Under the pieces are notes generated by a model that ran no database searches, was not told where the DNA came from, and saw only the letters and a list, made by a program, of their open reading frames with translations. A stretch of 64,000 bases of DNA from DAHUXN01 sp963811805. GTDB lineage: Bacteria; Acidobacteriota; Terriglobia; Acidiferrales; UBA7541. Shown one piece after another: positions 24,149 through 32,143 of this stretch. Location: assembly GCA_963811805.1 (NCBI GenBank), contig CAWESU010000001.1, forward strand, positions 1,178,001 to 1,242,000. The letters run 5' to 3'. Position 1 is the first letter of the stretch. Each line of letters opens with the position of its first letter. The position numbers and the translations under genes were made by a program.

Positions 24149-24406
24149 CTACTCGTCGAGCTCGGTTTCGTCTTCTTCCTTGTCGACCACCGCCTCTTCG
24201 TCATCGTCCGATTCGTCGCCATCCTCGTCCAATGCTTCGACGGCGTCTTCGTCGTCGTCATCATCCGAAATGACGTTCAAGCGGACCGGATGAATCTGCA
24301 CAACCTCGAGCTCGGCGTCGCATTCGAGGCAGGTGATGATTTCTCCTTCTTCGACTTCGTCTTCGTCCAAGTCAATTTCGGCATCGCATTTCGAGCATCT
24401 CACCAC
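24149..24406 (-). CDS. Acidic LysW-like zinc-ribbon protein, 85 aa
   Basis: MVRCSKCDAEIDLDEDEVEE followed by EIITCLECDAELEVV gives two CxxC pairs and matches the LysW/zinc-ribbon fold. The last 35 residues are almost entirely Asp/Glu. LysW is the amino-group carrier of lysine/arginine biosynthesis and ends in a conserved Glu-containing motif; this protein ends in ETELDE. No lysX/lysZ genes are near, so a carrier function is not supported by context. It is divergent from the Nudix gene with about 55 bases between starts. Confidence 0.72.
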   Translation of the reverse strand: MVRCSKCDAEIDLDEDEVEEGEIITCLECDAELEVVQIHPVRLNVISDDDDDEDAVEALDEDGDESDDDEEAVVDKEEDETELDE

Positions 24407-24461
24407 GGCAAACTCTCCTTGGCAGCGAAATCACCACTGGAGAGCGTATTATATAACGCAC

Positions 24462-24950
24462 ATGTCAAGCAACGCTGCCGGCGGTATGACGCCAACCGAT
24501 AACCGGGAATATCCGGAGCGGCCGATCGTGGCGGTTGGCGGAGTGGTGATTCACGATTCGCGAGCCTTGCTGATCCGCCGAGGACAGCCGCCGCTGGAGG
24601 GACGCTGGTCGATTCCCGGCGGGATTTTGGAGGTCGGGGAGACGATCGCGGAGGGAATCGAGCGTGAACTGAGGGAAGAGACCGGCGTCCAGGTGCGCGT
24701 TCTGGAGTTGATCGAGATTTACGAGAAGGTGTTCCGCGACCGAGACGACCAGCCGCAATATCACTTCGTGATTCTGGATTATCTGTGCGACTTCGTGGAA
24801 GGAACGGCCGAGCCGGGCGGGGACGTAACGGAAGTGGTGTGGGCCAGCGAGCAGCAACTGGATTCGCTGGCGTTGACCGGAGCGGCAAACCGCGTGATCA
24901 GGAAGGCGCTCTCCGCGGTGCGAGGCCGGGTGGCGGGTCAGCGGACGTAG
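24462..24950 (+). CDS. Nudix hydrolase, 162 aa
   Basis: The Nudix box is complete: GGILEVGETIAEGIERELREETG. It is preceded by PIVAVGGVVIHDSRALLIRRG and RWSIPGG, typical of the ADP-ribose/NTP pyrophosphatase-like branch. The substrate cannot be told from the sequence. The ATG at 24462 is used; a second at 24486 is possible. Its 3' end overlaps the convergent membrane protein gene by 13 bases. Confidence 0.87.
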   Translation: MSSNAAGGMTPTDNREYPERPIVAVGGVVIHDSRALLIRRGQPPLEGRWSIPGGILEVGETIAEGIERELREETGVQVRVLELIEIYEKVFRDRDDQPQYHFVILDYLCDFVEGTAEPGGDVTEVVWASEQQLDSLALTGAANRVIRKALSAVRGRVAGQRT

Positions 24951-25327
24951 GGGACGTAGGAATAGATTTCGTCGGCGATCCAATAGTTGGCGAGGACGAT
25001 GGCGAAGAGCGTTCCGGTGGCAAAAAGGGCCCAGCGCCAGCGGCGCCACAATTGGCGAAAGGACGAGTACTGCATCGGAAGGTCGGCGACATAGGCGGCG
25101 CAGTAACAAAGATTCGCAAACATGGCGAGGATGAGAAGCGCAACAAAGTCCGGCCATCCGAAGGCGGGGCGGAAATGGGGCCACGTGGCGACAATCCAAA
25201 TGATGACAACAGCGGCGAGCAGAAGGTTGTAGAGGATGCGGCGGAGCTCCCAGTAACGGATGGCGTCGGTGAAGATCCCGCGCAGGTCAGAAGATTGCGG
25301 ATGCGCGGCCGGTTCGGAAGTGCTCAT
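24938..25327 (-). CDS. Four-helix membrane protein, 129 aa
   Basis: An N-terminal cytosolic segment of about 30 residues is followed by hydrophobic stretches ILYNLLLAAVVIIWIVATW, FVALLILAMFANLCYCAAYV and WALFATGTLFAIVLANYWIA. AGGAG is placed well before the ATG. No family is recognised. Confidence 0.6.
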   Translation of the reverse strand: MSTSEPAAHPQSSDLRGIFTDAIRYWELRRILYNLLLAAVVIIWIVATWPHFRPAFGWPDFVALLILAMFANLCYCAAYVADLPMQYSSFRQLWRRWRWALFATGTLFAIVLANYWIADEIYSYVPYVR

Positions 25328-25399
25328 GGTAAAGCTCCTGCAAGGAGATAGGGGATGCGGAATAGGACTGTTGCAAGCGAGATTCAGAATTGGTGGTAG

Positions 25400-25672
25400 C
25401 TACTTTGGAGTGCATTGAACACTCTTTCCACACAACTTAACAAATGAAAATATTCCCGCTGTCCCGGCTCCTGTTATGCCGAGCGGAAATCCGAGCAGCA
25501 CCAACCCTGCACCTCCGGGCATTCCAGGGTCACCGTGAAAAAACCAGTAAATGAACAGCGGCAGATAGAGGCCTACAAGAAACCCTATGGCAGCAAACGT
25601 CAGCGCAACCAAGACGCGAGACGTTATACGCATACAGCTCAAAATCGGCGTGGGAAAAATTCTCACACGCAT
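25400..25672 (-). CDS. Small membrane protein, 90 aa
   Basis: Two hydrophobic stretches (VLVALTFAAIGFLVGLYLPL and GAGLVLLGFPLGITGAGTAG) are separated by a short WFFHGDPGMPGG loop. The frame opens 13 bases after the isoprenyl transferase stop, so it is probably in the same transcript. An internal ATG at 25633, immediately before the first helix, is an equally good start. Function is unknown. Confidence 0.5.
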   Translation of the reverse strand: MRVRIFPTPILSCMRITSRVLVALTFAAIGFLVGLYLPLFIYWFFHGDPGMPGGAGLVLLGFPLGITGAGTAGIFSFVKLCGKSVQCTPK

Positions 25673-25685
25673 TTTCTTGCGTCAC

Positions 25686-26441
25686 TCAGCTGGCGGTGAC
25701 GTTCGCGAGGGTCGCTGGGACGGCGCCGAAGCGACGGTCGCGCCCGCGGAAATCGCGGACGGCCAGTTCCAAATCGGCCGAGGTGAAATCCGGCCACATG
25801 CGGTCGGTAAAGTGCAGCTCCGCATAGGCGCATTCCCAAAGGAGAAAATCACTCAGGCGCTGCTCGCCGCCGGTGCGAATCAGCAGATCGACCTCGGACG
25901 AATCTTCCGGTGAATGGGTCACTTCGGCGAGACGCCGCGCGAATTCTCGCTGGGTGACTTCGGTGCTGGAAACCATCCAGCAGGCGGTGCGCAACATAGC
26001 TTCGCGCGCGGAATAGTCGACGGCAATGCGCAGGTCGAGGCCATCATTTTGCGCCGTGGCGGTCTCCGCGGCTTCGATAGCAGAGAGCAAAGTGCTGGGC
26101 AGGCGGTCGCGGCGACCGATAGCGCTGATGCGGACATCGTGCTCCTGCGCACGAAAGGCTTCCGCGAAAAAGAATTTTTCCAGAAGCCCAAACAGGGCGC
26201 CAACTTCCTGCGAGTCACGCTGCCAATTGCTGGAGGAAAACGCGAAGAGAGTGAGCGTGCCGATGCCAAGAGCCGGAGCAGCGTGCACGACACGACGAAC
26301 CGCTTCGACACCGGCGCGATGGCCGGCGGAACGAGGCAGGCCGCGGGCCGCGGCCCAACGGCCATTGCCGTCCATGAGGATGGCGACGTGAAGCTGCTTC
26401 GGGGGAACGAGGTACAAAGTACTTTCTCTCATAAAGGTCAT
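25686..26441 (-). CDS. uppS: Isoprenyl transferase (UppS-type cis-prenyltransferase)
   Basis: The catalytic motif HVAILMDGNGRWAAARGLPR is intact. LTLFAFSSSNWQRDSQEV and DLLIRTGGEQRLSDFLLW match conserved regions III and V. These enzymes condense isopentenyl diphosphate onto a short allylic primer to make the cis-polyprenyl carrier of peptidoglycan and glycans. The usual YGGR region is AVDYSARE, so this may be the divergent paralogue and not the housekeeping enzyme. The ATG at 26439-26441 is chosen. A perfect hairpin (GGCAAAA/TTTTGCC, 26442-26458) lies just upstream, between this gene and the regulator gene. Confidence 0.82.
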   Translation of the reverse strand: MTFMRESTLYLVPPKQLHVAILMDGNGRWAAARGLPRSAGHRAGVEAVRRVVHAAPALGIGTLTLFAFSSSNWQRDSQEVGALFGLLEKFFFAEAFRAQEHDVRISAIGRRDRLPSTLLSAIEAAETATAQNDGLDLRIAVDYSAREAMLRTACWMVSSTEVTQREFARRLAEVTHSPEDSSEVDLLIRTGGEQRLSDFLLWECAYAELHFTDRMWPDFTSADLELAVRDFRGRDRRFGAVPATLANVTAS

Positions 26442-26463
26442 AGGCAAAAAAATTTTGCCCCTC

Positions 26464-26859
26464 CTATCCTTCTCGCGTTGCGTGAATCAGCGCTTCCATA
26501 TGGTCCAGATAACGTTCGAGCGCCTTCCGGCCAGTGGACGAAAGGCGGTATTCGGTCTTCGGCAACCGCCCGGCAAAAGACTTGGTGCACGAAATGTAGC
26601 CGGCATCCTCGAGCTTGCGCGCATGAACGCTCAGGTTGCCATCAGTTGCGCCTACGAGCTTCTTCAAGGCGTTGAAGCTGAGCGTGATGTTGACGGCGAG
26701 AGCGCTGACGATGCCGAGGCGCGTTCGTTCGTGGATCAGGCGGTCGAGAGAGCGAGCGGATTCTTCCGCCGCTTGTCCACGAGCCGGCGGCAGATCGGCG
26801 CGGTCTTTCTCTTGTAAGGAGCGTTCCTGTGACGTGCGCACTGCAGCCGATTTAGCCAC
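26464..26859 (-). CDS. Winged-helix transcriptional regulator, 131 aa
   Basis: RLGIVSALAVNITLSFNALK and ATDGNLSVHARKLEDAGYIS form a winged-helix DNA-binding domain of the small MarR/ArsR-like type (transcriptional regulator, HTH_13/DUF2087-like). About 35 charged residues precede it. The GTG at 26857-26859 has GAGG 7 bases upstream and overlaps the stop of the membrane-protein gene (GTGGCTAA). The two genes are co-translated, a pairing often seen in Acidobacteriota. Confidence 0.78.
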   Translation of the reverse strand: MAKSAAVRTSQERSLQEKDRADLPPARGQAAEESARSLDRLIHERTRLGIVSALAVNITLSFNALKKLVGATDGNLSVHARKLEDAGYISCTKSFAGRLPKTEYRLSSTGRKALERYLDHMEALIHATREG

Positions 26860-27463
26860 CGTAGTTCCTCGCGATGATTGCGCCGAAAATGATGTGGAAG
26901 CCACCAAAACCGACTCCCAGCAGAACGTTGGACCAGGCCGCGGGGCAAAAGAAAGCCACGGTGCCAAGCACCATGAAGCACAGACCCATGAACGGAACGG
27001 CGCGAATGGAGAACGCGCCTCCGGTCACTACGCCCGTTCCGTACAGAAGCAACCAGGTGGCCGGAACCGCGTTGACCAGACCGGCGTGGAAAAGAACGTA
27101 GGTGAGAATTCCGCCAACGAAGACTGGCGGGACAAAGCTAAGAGCGAATTTGCGCGCGGGGCCGGAAAGCAGGGAGTCATGAGCGCGGCGCGCTTTGACA
27201 AGGGTGCTCCAGCCGGCGATGGCGACGGCGACAACCGCTTCGATCAGCCAAACGGTGAGCCATTCGGTGCGTGTGGACTGCTGCGAGGCGACAAACGCGG
27301 CACCCAGAGCGGTGATGCCGAGGGCCACGCCGCCCCATCCGGGAACGGCAGTGAAGGAGCCGGCACGCTCCATGGTCTCGCGAATGAAGCGAAGGTTCTC
27401 GCGAGCATGGTCATCGATGGCCACCGGGGGGTTGGGGCGATGGACAGGCTCAGGGATGCTCAT
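26852..27463 (-). CDS. Polytopic membrane protein paired with a winged-helix regulator, 203 aa
   Basis: Six hydrophobic stretches follow a cytosolic N-terminus that contains DDHARENLRFIRETMERAG. That segment is common in a widespread family of unnamed proteins adjacent to winged-helix regulators. The ATG at 27461-27463 is used; an upstream frame to 27520 adds no sensible N-terminus. It probably signals to, or is controlled by, the downstream regulator; this is an inference from gene coupling. Confidence 0.65.
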   Translation of the reverse strand: MSIPEPVHRPNPPVAIDDHARENLRFIRETMERAGSFTAVPGWGGVALGITALGAAFVASQQSTRTEWLTVWLIEAVVAVAIAGWSTLVKARRAHDSLLSGPARKFALSFVPPVFVGGILTYVLFHAGLVNAVPATWLLLYGTGVVTGGAFSIRAVPFMGLCFMVLGTVAFFCPAAWSNVLLGVGFGGFHIIFGAIIARNYGG

Positions 27464-27603
27464 GGGCGAGAGGATAGCAGCGGGGCAGAATGCTGTCAAG
27501 TACTTTGTAAAATAAAGCACACAGCCCGCCTGACCAAATGTTCTTGGCTCCGACCTGCGGCGGAGCTATGCTTCCGGTTCGCAAGCAGAGAGGAGAACGA
27601 ACT

Positions 27604-28146
27604 ATGAAACGGCTTCTGATTTTCGTGGTGATCGCGGCATTCGTGCCGCTCGCGGCGCAGGCGCAGGGCGCCGCAGCATCGGCGAATCCGGTGTCGGATT
27701 CGGTGAGGCAGATGGTTGCGCAGCACGCCAAGGTCATTATTGCCGCCGCGGAAGAGATGCCCGCGGACAAATACAGCTATCACCCAACGCCGCAGCAGAT
27801 CACCTTTGGGCATTTGATGATGCACTTGGCGCAGTCCAATACGTTTCTGTGCTCGGCCATCGCCGGGACAACACCGCCGGACCAAGGGACTTTGGCGGAG
27901 ACGGATCCCAAGGACAAGCTGGTGACGGCGCTGAAGAATTCGTTCGATTACTGCACGGGAGTGCTGGATAAGACGGACGACTCGAAGCTCGGCGAAATGA
28001 TCGCAGTACGAAATCGGTCGGTTCCCCGCGCCATGATCATGATCACGCTGGTGGCGGATCTCTACGACCACTACAGCGCCGAAGCGGCGTACCTGCGGCT
28101 GAATGGCATGCTGCCGCCGACGGCGCAGCCCCGGCCGTCGCGATAG
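27604..28146 (+). CDS. Secreted DinB-like protein, 180 aa
   Basis: The signal peptide (LIFVVIAAFVPLAAQAQG) precedes a DinB-like four-helix fold: KYSYHPTPQQITFGHLMMHL contains the usual first His, and VADLYDHYSAEAAYLRLNGM the second and third ligand region (YDHYSAE). Members bind a divalent metal through three His; an enzymatic role is mostly unknown, with some acting as thiol transferases. GGAG lies before the ATG at 27604. It is transcribed alone, divergent from the regulator pair. Confidence 0.78.
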   Translation: MKRLLIFVVIAAFVPLAAQAQGAAASANPVSDSVRQMVAQHAKVIIAAAEEMPADKYSYHPTPQQITFGHLMMHLAQSNTFLCSAIAGTTPPDQGTLAETDPKDKLVTALKNSFDYCTGVLDKTDDSKLGEMIAVRNRSVPRAMIMITLVADLYDHYSAEAAYLRLNGMLPPTAQPRPSR

Positions 28147-28168
28147 TTGCGCGGCGGATTTTCGGGCG

Positions 28169-28927
28169 TTATTTTCCGCGATGGGGATAACGCCCGAGCA
28201 TTGCGCTCCAACGAATCTGCCACAGGCCTGCGAACATGCGGAGGCTGTCGTGGAGCATGTGCACTTTGGTGCGCGGATCGTGCGCCCAGCGCACGGGAAT
28301 TTCCACGATGCGCAGGCCATGACGTTGGGCGAGAAATAGAATCTCCGGATCGAATCCGAAGTCCTCAATCCTCTGTTGCTCAAAAACGATGCGCGTGCGA
28401 TCGGTACGGAAAGCCTTGAATCCGCACTGGGTGTCTTCGAAGGGCAAGCCCGTGGCGAGACGCACCATGCGGTTGAAAAAAATCCCGGCGAGTTCACGCG
28501 CAGGCGACTGGTGAACCTGGATCAGGCGACGGTCGAGCGCGCGGGAGCCAATGGCGACGTCGGCGGAGGCAAGCGCGTCGAGGAGCTTTTCCGCTTCTTC
28601 GATGGGCGCGGAAAGATCCGCGTCGGTGAAGAGCGCGATGGCTCCGCGGGCCGCGAGCATACCGGTGCGAACGCTACAGCCCTTGCCACGATTTTCCCCG
28701 TTGAGCAGCAGATGCAGCTCGGGCATTTCTTTTTGCATGGTGCGCACGACTTCGGGAGTGCGATCGGTTGACCCATCATCGACGACAACGATTTCGCTCG
28801 GCGGATGCGCCCGGCGAAGATAATCGCCGATGCGCTGAAGCGTGCGCGGCAGGCGCGCTTCTTCGTTATAGGCAGGCACGATGATGCTAAGTTCGAGCGG
28901 CGCGGGCATGCCTAGGCGTCCGGCCAT
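28169..28927 (-). CDS. Family 2 glycosyltransferase, dolichyl-phosphate glucosyltransferase-like
   Basis: The GT-A fold motifs are clear: LSIIVPAYNEEARLPRTLQR, IVVVDDGSTDRT, LFTDADLSAPIEEAEKLL and DTQCGFKAFR. The last two are specific to the dolichyl/undecaprenyl-phosphate glucosyl- or mannosyltransferase group. It should transfer a sugar from a nucleotide donor to a polyprenyl phosphate at the inner membrane. No C-terminal helices are present. The start overlaps the pcm stop by 16 bases; an ATG at 28909 is an alternative. Confidence 0.85.
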   Translation of the reverse strand: MAGRLGMPAPLELSIIVPAYNEEARLPRTLQRIGDYLRRAHPPSEIVVVDDGSTDRTPEVVRTMQKEMPELHLLLNGENRGKGCSVRTGMLAARGAIALFTDADLSAPIEEAEKLLDALASADVAIGSRALDRRLIQVHQSPARELAGIFFNRMVRLATGLPFEDTQCGFKAFRTDRTRIVFEQQRIEDFGFDPEILFLAQRHGLRIVEIPVRWAHDPRTKVHMLHDSLRMFAGLWQIRWSAMLGRYPHRGK

Positions 28928-29574
28928 CCGTAGCGACCGCGGAGCGGAACGAACTGGCAGGCGAAGAGTTTCTCTTCGAGGATTTGGCCCGCGGACTTGC
29001 GAATGCGCAAGAGCATTTGCTTGTCGCTCTGGCCCACCGGAATCACCAAGCGGCCGCCTTCGGCGAGCTGATCGACGAGCGGCGCAGGAACGGCGGGAGC
29101 GGCGGCAGCGACCAGAATGGCGTCAAACGGTGCGTCTTCCGGCCAGCCGAGGGTGCCATCGCCGATTTTCAAATGAATATTGGAGTAGCCGAGAGCGGCC
29201 AGACGTTGGCGCGCGGACTCGGCGAGCGCGGGGCGATTTTCGACGGTGGTGAGCACTTTGTCCAATTCGGACAATACGGCGGCCTGGTAGCCGGAGCCTG
29301 CCCCGATTTCCAGCACGCGTTCGTGACCTGCGAGCTCGAGATGTTCGGTCATCGCGGCAACCATATACGGCTGAGAGATGGTTTGGCCCTCGCCGATGCC
29401 CAGCGCACGGTCTTCGTAAGCATACGCAACGAGCTCTTCGGGAACGAAGAGATGGCGCGGCACGCGCTCGAGCACTTCGAGTAGCCGCGGCGAGCGAATG
29501 CCGCGCTTGCGGATTTGCTCATCCACCATCGCGCGCCGACGCGCCGCCCAGTCCTGGCCGTTTTCGCCTTTCAC
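28912..29574 (-). CDS. pcm: Protein-L-isoaspartate O-methyltransferase
   Basis: The family signature is complete. VPRHLFVPEELVAYAYEDRA is followed by GEGQTISQPYMVAAMTEHL, AdoMet motif VLEIGAGSGYQAAVL, and FDAILVAAAAPAVP. Length of 220 residues is typical. The enzyme methylates isoaspartyl residues in damaged proteins to start their repair. It is upstream of, and overlaps, the glycosyltransferase gene. Confidence 0.92.
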   Translation of the reverse strand: MKGENGQDWAARRRAMVDEQIRKRGIRSPRLLEVLERVPRHLFVPEELVAYAYEDRALGIGEGQTISQPYMVAAMTEHLELAGHERVLEIGAGSGYQAAVLSELDKVLTTVENRPALAESARQRLAALGYSNIHLKIGDGTLGWPEDAPFDAILVAAAAPAVPAPLVDQLAEGGRLVIPVGQSDKQMLLRIRKSAGQILEEKLFACQFVPLRGRYGWPDA

Positions 29575-29581
29575 TCTTTGC

Positions 29582-29830
29582 TCATAGCTCTTTACTTCTC
29601 GCTCGCGCGGGCTTAGCGGCTCGCGCCCGCGGGAATTTCCGGCAACAATTCGCGAACGGCGGCGTCATGGGGCGCTTCACATAGAAATCGACCGGACGCG
29701 GGTGAAGCTCCATCGGCTGGCCGTCCAACGCAGCGCTGACGGCGCACGATCCCGGCCGCGCGGCCCAAAAGCACAGGGCGCAGCCAAATGCAGGCACGCT
29801 GAAGATAATCTTCCTGGGAATCGCCATCAT
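29582..29830 (-). CDS. Possible small exported protein, 82 aa
   Basis: From the second ATG of an ATGATG pair, with GAGG 4 bases upstream, the frame gives MAIPRKIIFSVPAFGCALCF and then GSCAVSAALDGQPMELHPRP, a signal-peptide-like start and a plausible mature part. The C-terminus is Arg-rich and low complexity. It lies 7 bases from the pcm start and 82 bases after the aminotransferase gene on the same strand. Coding status is uncertain. Confidence 0.35.
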   Translation of the reverse strand: MMAIPRKIIFSVPAFGCALCFWAARPGSCAVSAALDGQPMELHPRPVDFYVKRPMTPPFANCCRKFPRARAAKPARARSKEL

Positions 29831-29912
29831 ACCTCGCGTCTGGAATGGCCGAGCGGAGCGCCATCGCATGCATTGCTTCCGCGATGGTTGCGGGATTATA
29901 TCACCAGCAAAT

Positions 29913-31088
29913 TCACACGGGCTGGAGATGGCGCTCCCAGGCGCGCGTGGCGAGGATTTCATCGATCTGCGCGAACGAAAAATCGATCTCGTCGTCGCGG
30001 TTATAGAAGTGCGGCGAAATGCGGATGCCGGCGCCGGGCCGGTAATCGACCAAGATGTTGCGAGCGACCAACTCGTTCTTCACTTCCTGCGCGTGGGGAC
30101 AATCGATGGACACGGTGCCACCGCGTTCGGAGGAATCGCGGGGCGAATTGACGCGCCAGCCTCGCTGGAGCGCGCCGTCGATGAGCTGCGTAGTCTGGCG
30201 CACCGATTTCTTGCGGATATTTCCGACGCCAATGTTGTGAATAATCTCGAGGCCCGGCTGGCAGGCGTAAAGCGCGGGAATGTGCGGCGTGCCGTTGAGA
30301 AAACGATAAGAGTCGTCGCGGGGGTCGAGCGGAGCCGCTTCGAAATTGAAAGGGCGTTTGTGGGCGAGCCAACCGGCGATTTTCGGCGAAAGCTTGGTGC
30401 GCAAATCGGAACGCACGTATAAATACGCCACGCCGGGACCACCGCACAGCCATTTGAGCACTCCGCCGACGGCGAAATCGCTTTCGAGCTGGCGGACATT
30501 GAAGGGAACGGTTCCGGCGGCCTGGAAGCAGTCGAGGATGACGTGCGCGCCGACTTTGTGAGCGCGCTCGATGATGGCTTTGGCATCGACGATGGTGGCG
30601 CTGCGGAAGAGAACCAGAGAAATCGGGACGAGAAGGGTGGTGTCGTCGATGGCGGCGAGGATTTTCTCGAGCGGCGCGTGAAGGCCATCTTCGCTTTTCA
30701 GAATTTCGACACGCGCGCCTTGGCGGCGCTGTTCCATGTGGAAATAAATCGTCGAGGGAAATTCCAGGTCAACGAGTACGATTTTGTTGCGGCGGGAAGA
30801 AAACTCGAAACATGAGGAGATGACCGCCTGGGTGAGCGTGACATTCTGATGCAAAGAAATCTCGCCAGGGCCCGCTCCGATGATCGCTCCGACTTTGTCG
30901 CCGACGGTTACGGCCATTTCCCACCAACCCTCTTCCCAGGCGCGGACGCCGCGCGTGGCCCAGGCGTCGGCGTAATTTTTCATTTGGTCATAGACGCCGC
31001 GGGGCATGGCTCCGAGAGAGTTGCTGATCATGTAGGTGGAATTTTCGAGAATCGGAAATTCGCTGCGCCACTTCAGGAGTTCGTCCAT
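29913..31088 (-). CDS. Class V aminotransferase, kynureninase-like, 391 aa
   Basis: This is a fold-type I PLP enzyme. The PLP Asp is in HVILDCFQAAGTVPF and the Schiff-base Lys in FAVGGVLKWLCGGPGVAYLY. Segments STYMISNSLGAMPRG and PRDDSYRFLNGTPHIPALYA are typical of kynureninase-like enzymes. The ATG at 31086-31088 has GGAGAGAGG upstream; a longer frame to 31259 has no conserved residues. No other tryptophan-degradation genes are adjacent, so substrate is open. Confidence 0.85.
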   Translation of the reverse strand: MDELLKWRSEFPILENSTYMISNSLGAMPRGVYDQMKNYADAWATRGVRAWEEGWWEMAVTVGDKVGAIIGAGPGEISLHQNVTLTQAVISSCFEFSSRRNKIVLVDLEFPSTIYFHMEQRRQGARVEILKSEDGLHAPLEKILAAIDDTTLLVPISLVLFRSATIVDAKAIIERAHKVGAHVILDCFQAAGTVPFNVRQLESDFAVGGVLKWLCGGPGVAYLYVRSDLRTKLSPKIAGWLAHKRPFNFEAAPLDPRDDSYRFLNGTPHIPALYACQPGLEIIHNIGVGNIRKKSVRQTTQLIDGALQRGWRVNSPRDSSERGGTVSIDCPHAQEVKNELVARNILVDYRPGAGIRISPHFYNRDDEIDFSFAQIDEILATRAWERHLQPV

Positions 31089-31429
31089 GAGCCTCTCTCC
31101 GGCGATGTTGCGGGAGTGCTGCGCTATGTTATCAGAATCGGACCGCGGCAGTTTCCGAGTTGGAGATGGAGGCTTCCAGAGGAAACCGTGCGGTGGTTGA
31201 AGAGCACCAGGGGCGCGCGAAAACCACCATCGGCGCGGCGTTTCATGAGCGGCAGGCATTGGCGCAGGCCCGCTATATCGTATTGATAATACATGGCATA
31301 CGAGATAGGGAGTGCTAAAGGCCGGTTTGGCAAATGCTGTGCATTAGTCCACTGCGGAGAGCGGCCAAGGTTGAAACGGCCAACGGGACTTAACGGGATG
31401 CGTTTTAGGGCTCTCGGAAAGGATTCAAA

Positions 31430-31942
31430 ATGCGATACATCAGAGTTCTCGCGATGCTCGGTATTTGCTTGGGTTGCGCACCATTCGCGCATGCGCAGAG
31501 AATCGCAGTCGGTGTGGGGATCGGCGTACCGGCTTACGTTGGTCCGGCCCCGGTTTGCGCCTACGGTTACTACGGATATTACCCGTACGCCTGCGCGCCG
31601 TATGGCTATTATGGACCGAGCTGGTTTGCCGGCGGGGTCTTTATCGGCGCGGGGCCATGGTTCCACGGGCATGCGTTCATCGGCGGGCCTGGATTTAGGC
31701 CGTTCGTTGGAGGCGGCTTCGTTGGGCGGCCAGGGTTCAGATCCTTCGCTGGTGGCAGGGCCGGGTTTGTCGGACGACCTGGTTTTGCGGGGCGCAGCGG
31801 CTATGTTGGAGGCGGTGTAGCTGGACGCGGGCCAGTGGGCGGCAACTTCCGGGGAGGCGCTGGCTTCCACGGAGGAGGCGGCTTTCATGGAGGCGGTGGG
31901 TTTCACGGTGGTGGTGGCTTCCACGGGGGCGGGCGCAGGTAG
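31430..31942 (+). CDS. Glycine-rich secreted protein with C-terminal FHGGGG repeats, 170 aa
   Basis: The signal peptide (VLAMLGICLGCAPFAHAQ) is followed by a Tyr/Pro/Gly-rich part (YGYYGYYPYACAPYGYYGP). A Gly/Phe/Arg-rich part follows and then four FHGGGG units at about residues 145-168. There is no globular domain. Such proteins are common in Acidobacteriota and may be envelope or matrix proteins. His in the repeat could bind metal; this is a guess. It is monocistronic, with a strong terminator 20 bases after its stop. Confidence 0.65.
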   Translation: MRYIRVLAMLGICLGCAPFAHAQRIAVGVGIGVPAYVGPAPVCAYGYYGYYPYACAPYGYYGPSWFAGGVFIGAGPWFHGHAFIGGPGFRPFVGGGFVGRPGFRSFAGGRAGFVGRPGFAGRSGYVGGGVAGRGPVGGNFRGGAGFHGGGGFHGGGGFHGGGGFHGGGRR

Positions 31943-31963
31943 CCCGCGCGGTTAAGTCGACGC

Positions 31964-31997
31964 AAACGGCCGGCGGCGAGATGCTGCCGGCCGTTTT
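31964..31997 (+). terminator. Rho-independent terminator
   Basis: AAACGGCCGGC at 31964-31974 pairs perfectly with GCCGGCCGTTT at 31986-31996 around an 11-base loop and ends in TTTTG. It closes the transcript of the glycine-rich protein gene. Confidence 0.8.
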
Positions 31998-32044
31998 GTT
32001 GTTCACGCCGAAATTTCTCAGGCAGGCATCAACCTGAAAAGGAT

Positions 32045-32123
32045 CTGCGGGACCACAGCCCGCAGTAGGGGTAAATTGCACGCGGCTGGCGGTTCGTCTA
32101 GGATATGGGACGCTTCACGTCCC
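32045..32123 (+). promoter_or_regulatory. Leader with two perfect hairpins before modA
   Basis: CTGCGGG (32045-32051) pairs with CCCGCAG (32059-32065). GGGACG (32107-32112) pairs with CGTCCC (32118-32123) around CTTCA. The second hairpin ends 20 bases before the GTG start of modA, close to its GGGGGAG site. The leader does not have the size or shape of a molybdenum-cofactor riboswitch, so regulation is only a possibility. Confidence 0.35.
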
Positions 32124-32143
32124 GCGCAAAGGGGGAGCATGCC

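Noticed and set aside
27496..28497. 333-residue minus-strand frame across the DinB-like gene
   Set aside because: It covers a gene with a signal peptide and ribosome binding site on the other strand, and its own composition is Arg/Ser/His-rich without a domain.
31851..31940. Possible CRISPR-like array
   Set aside because: Units are contiguous codon repeats (FHGGGG) inside a gene, without spacers. No cas genes or other spaced repeats were seen in the window.
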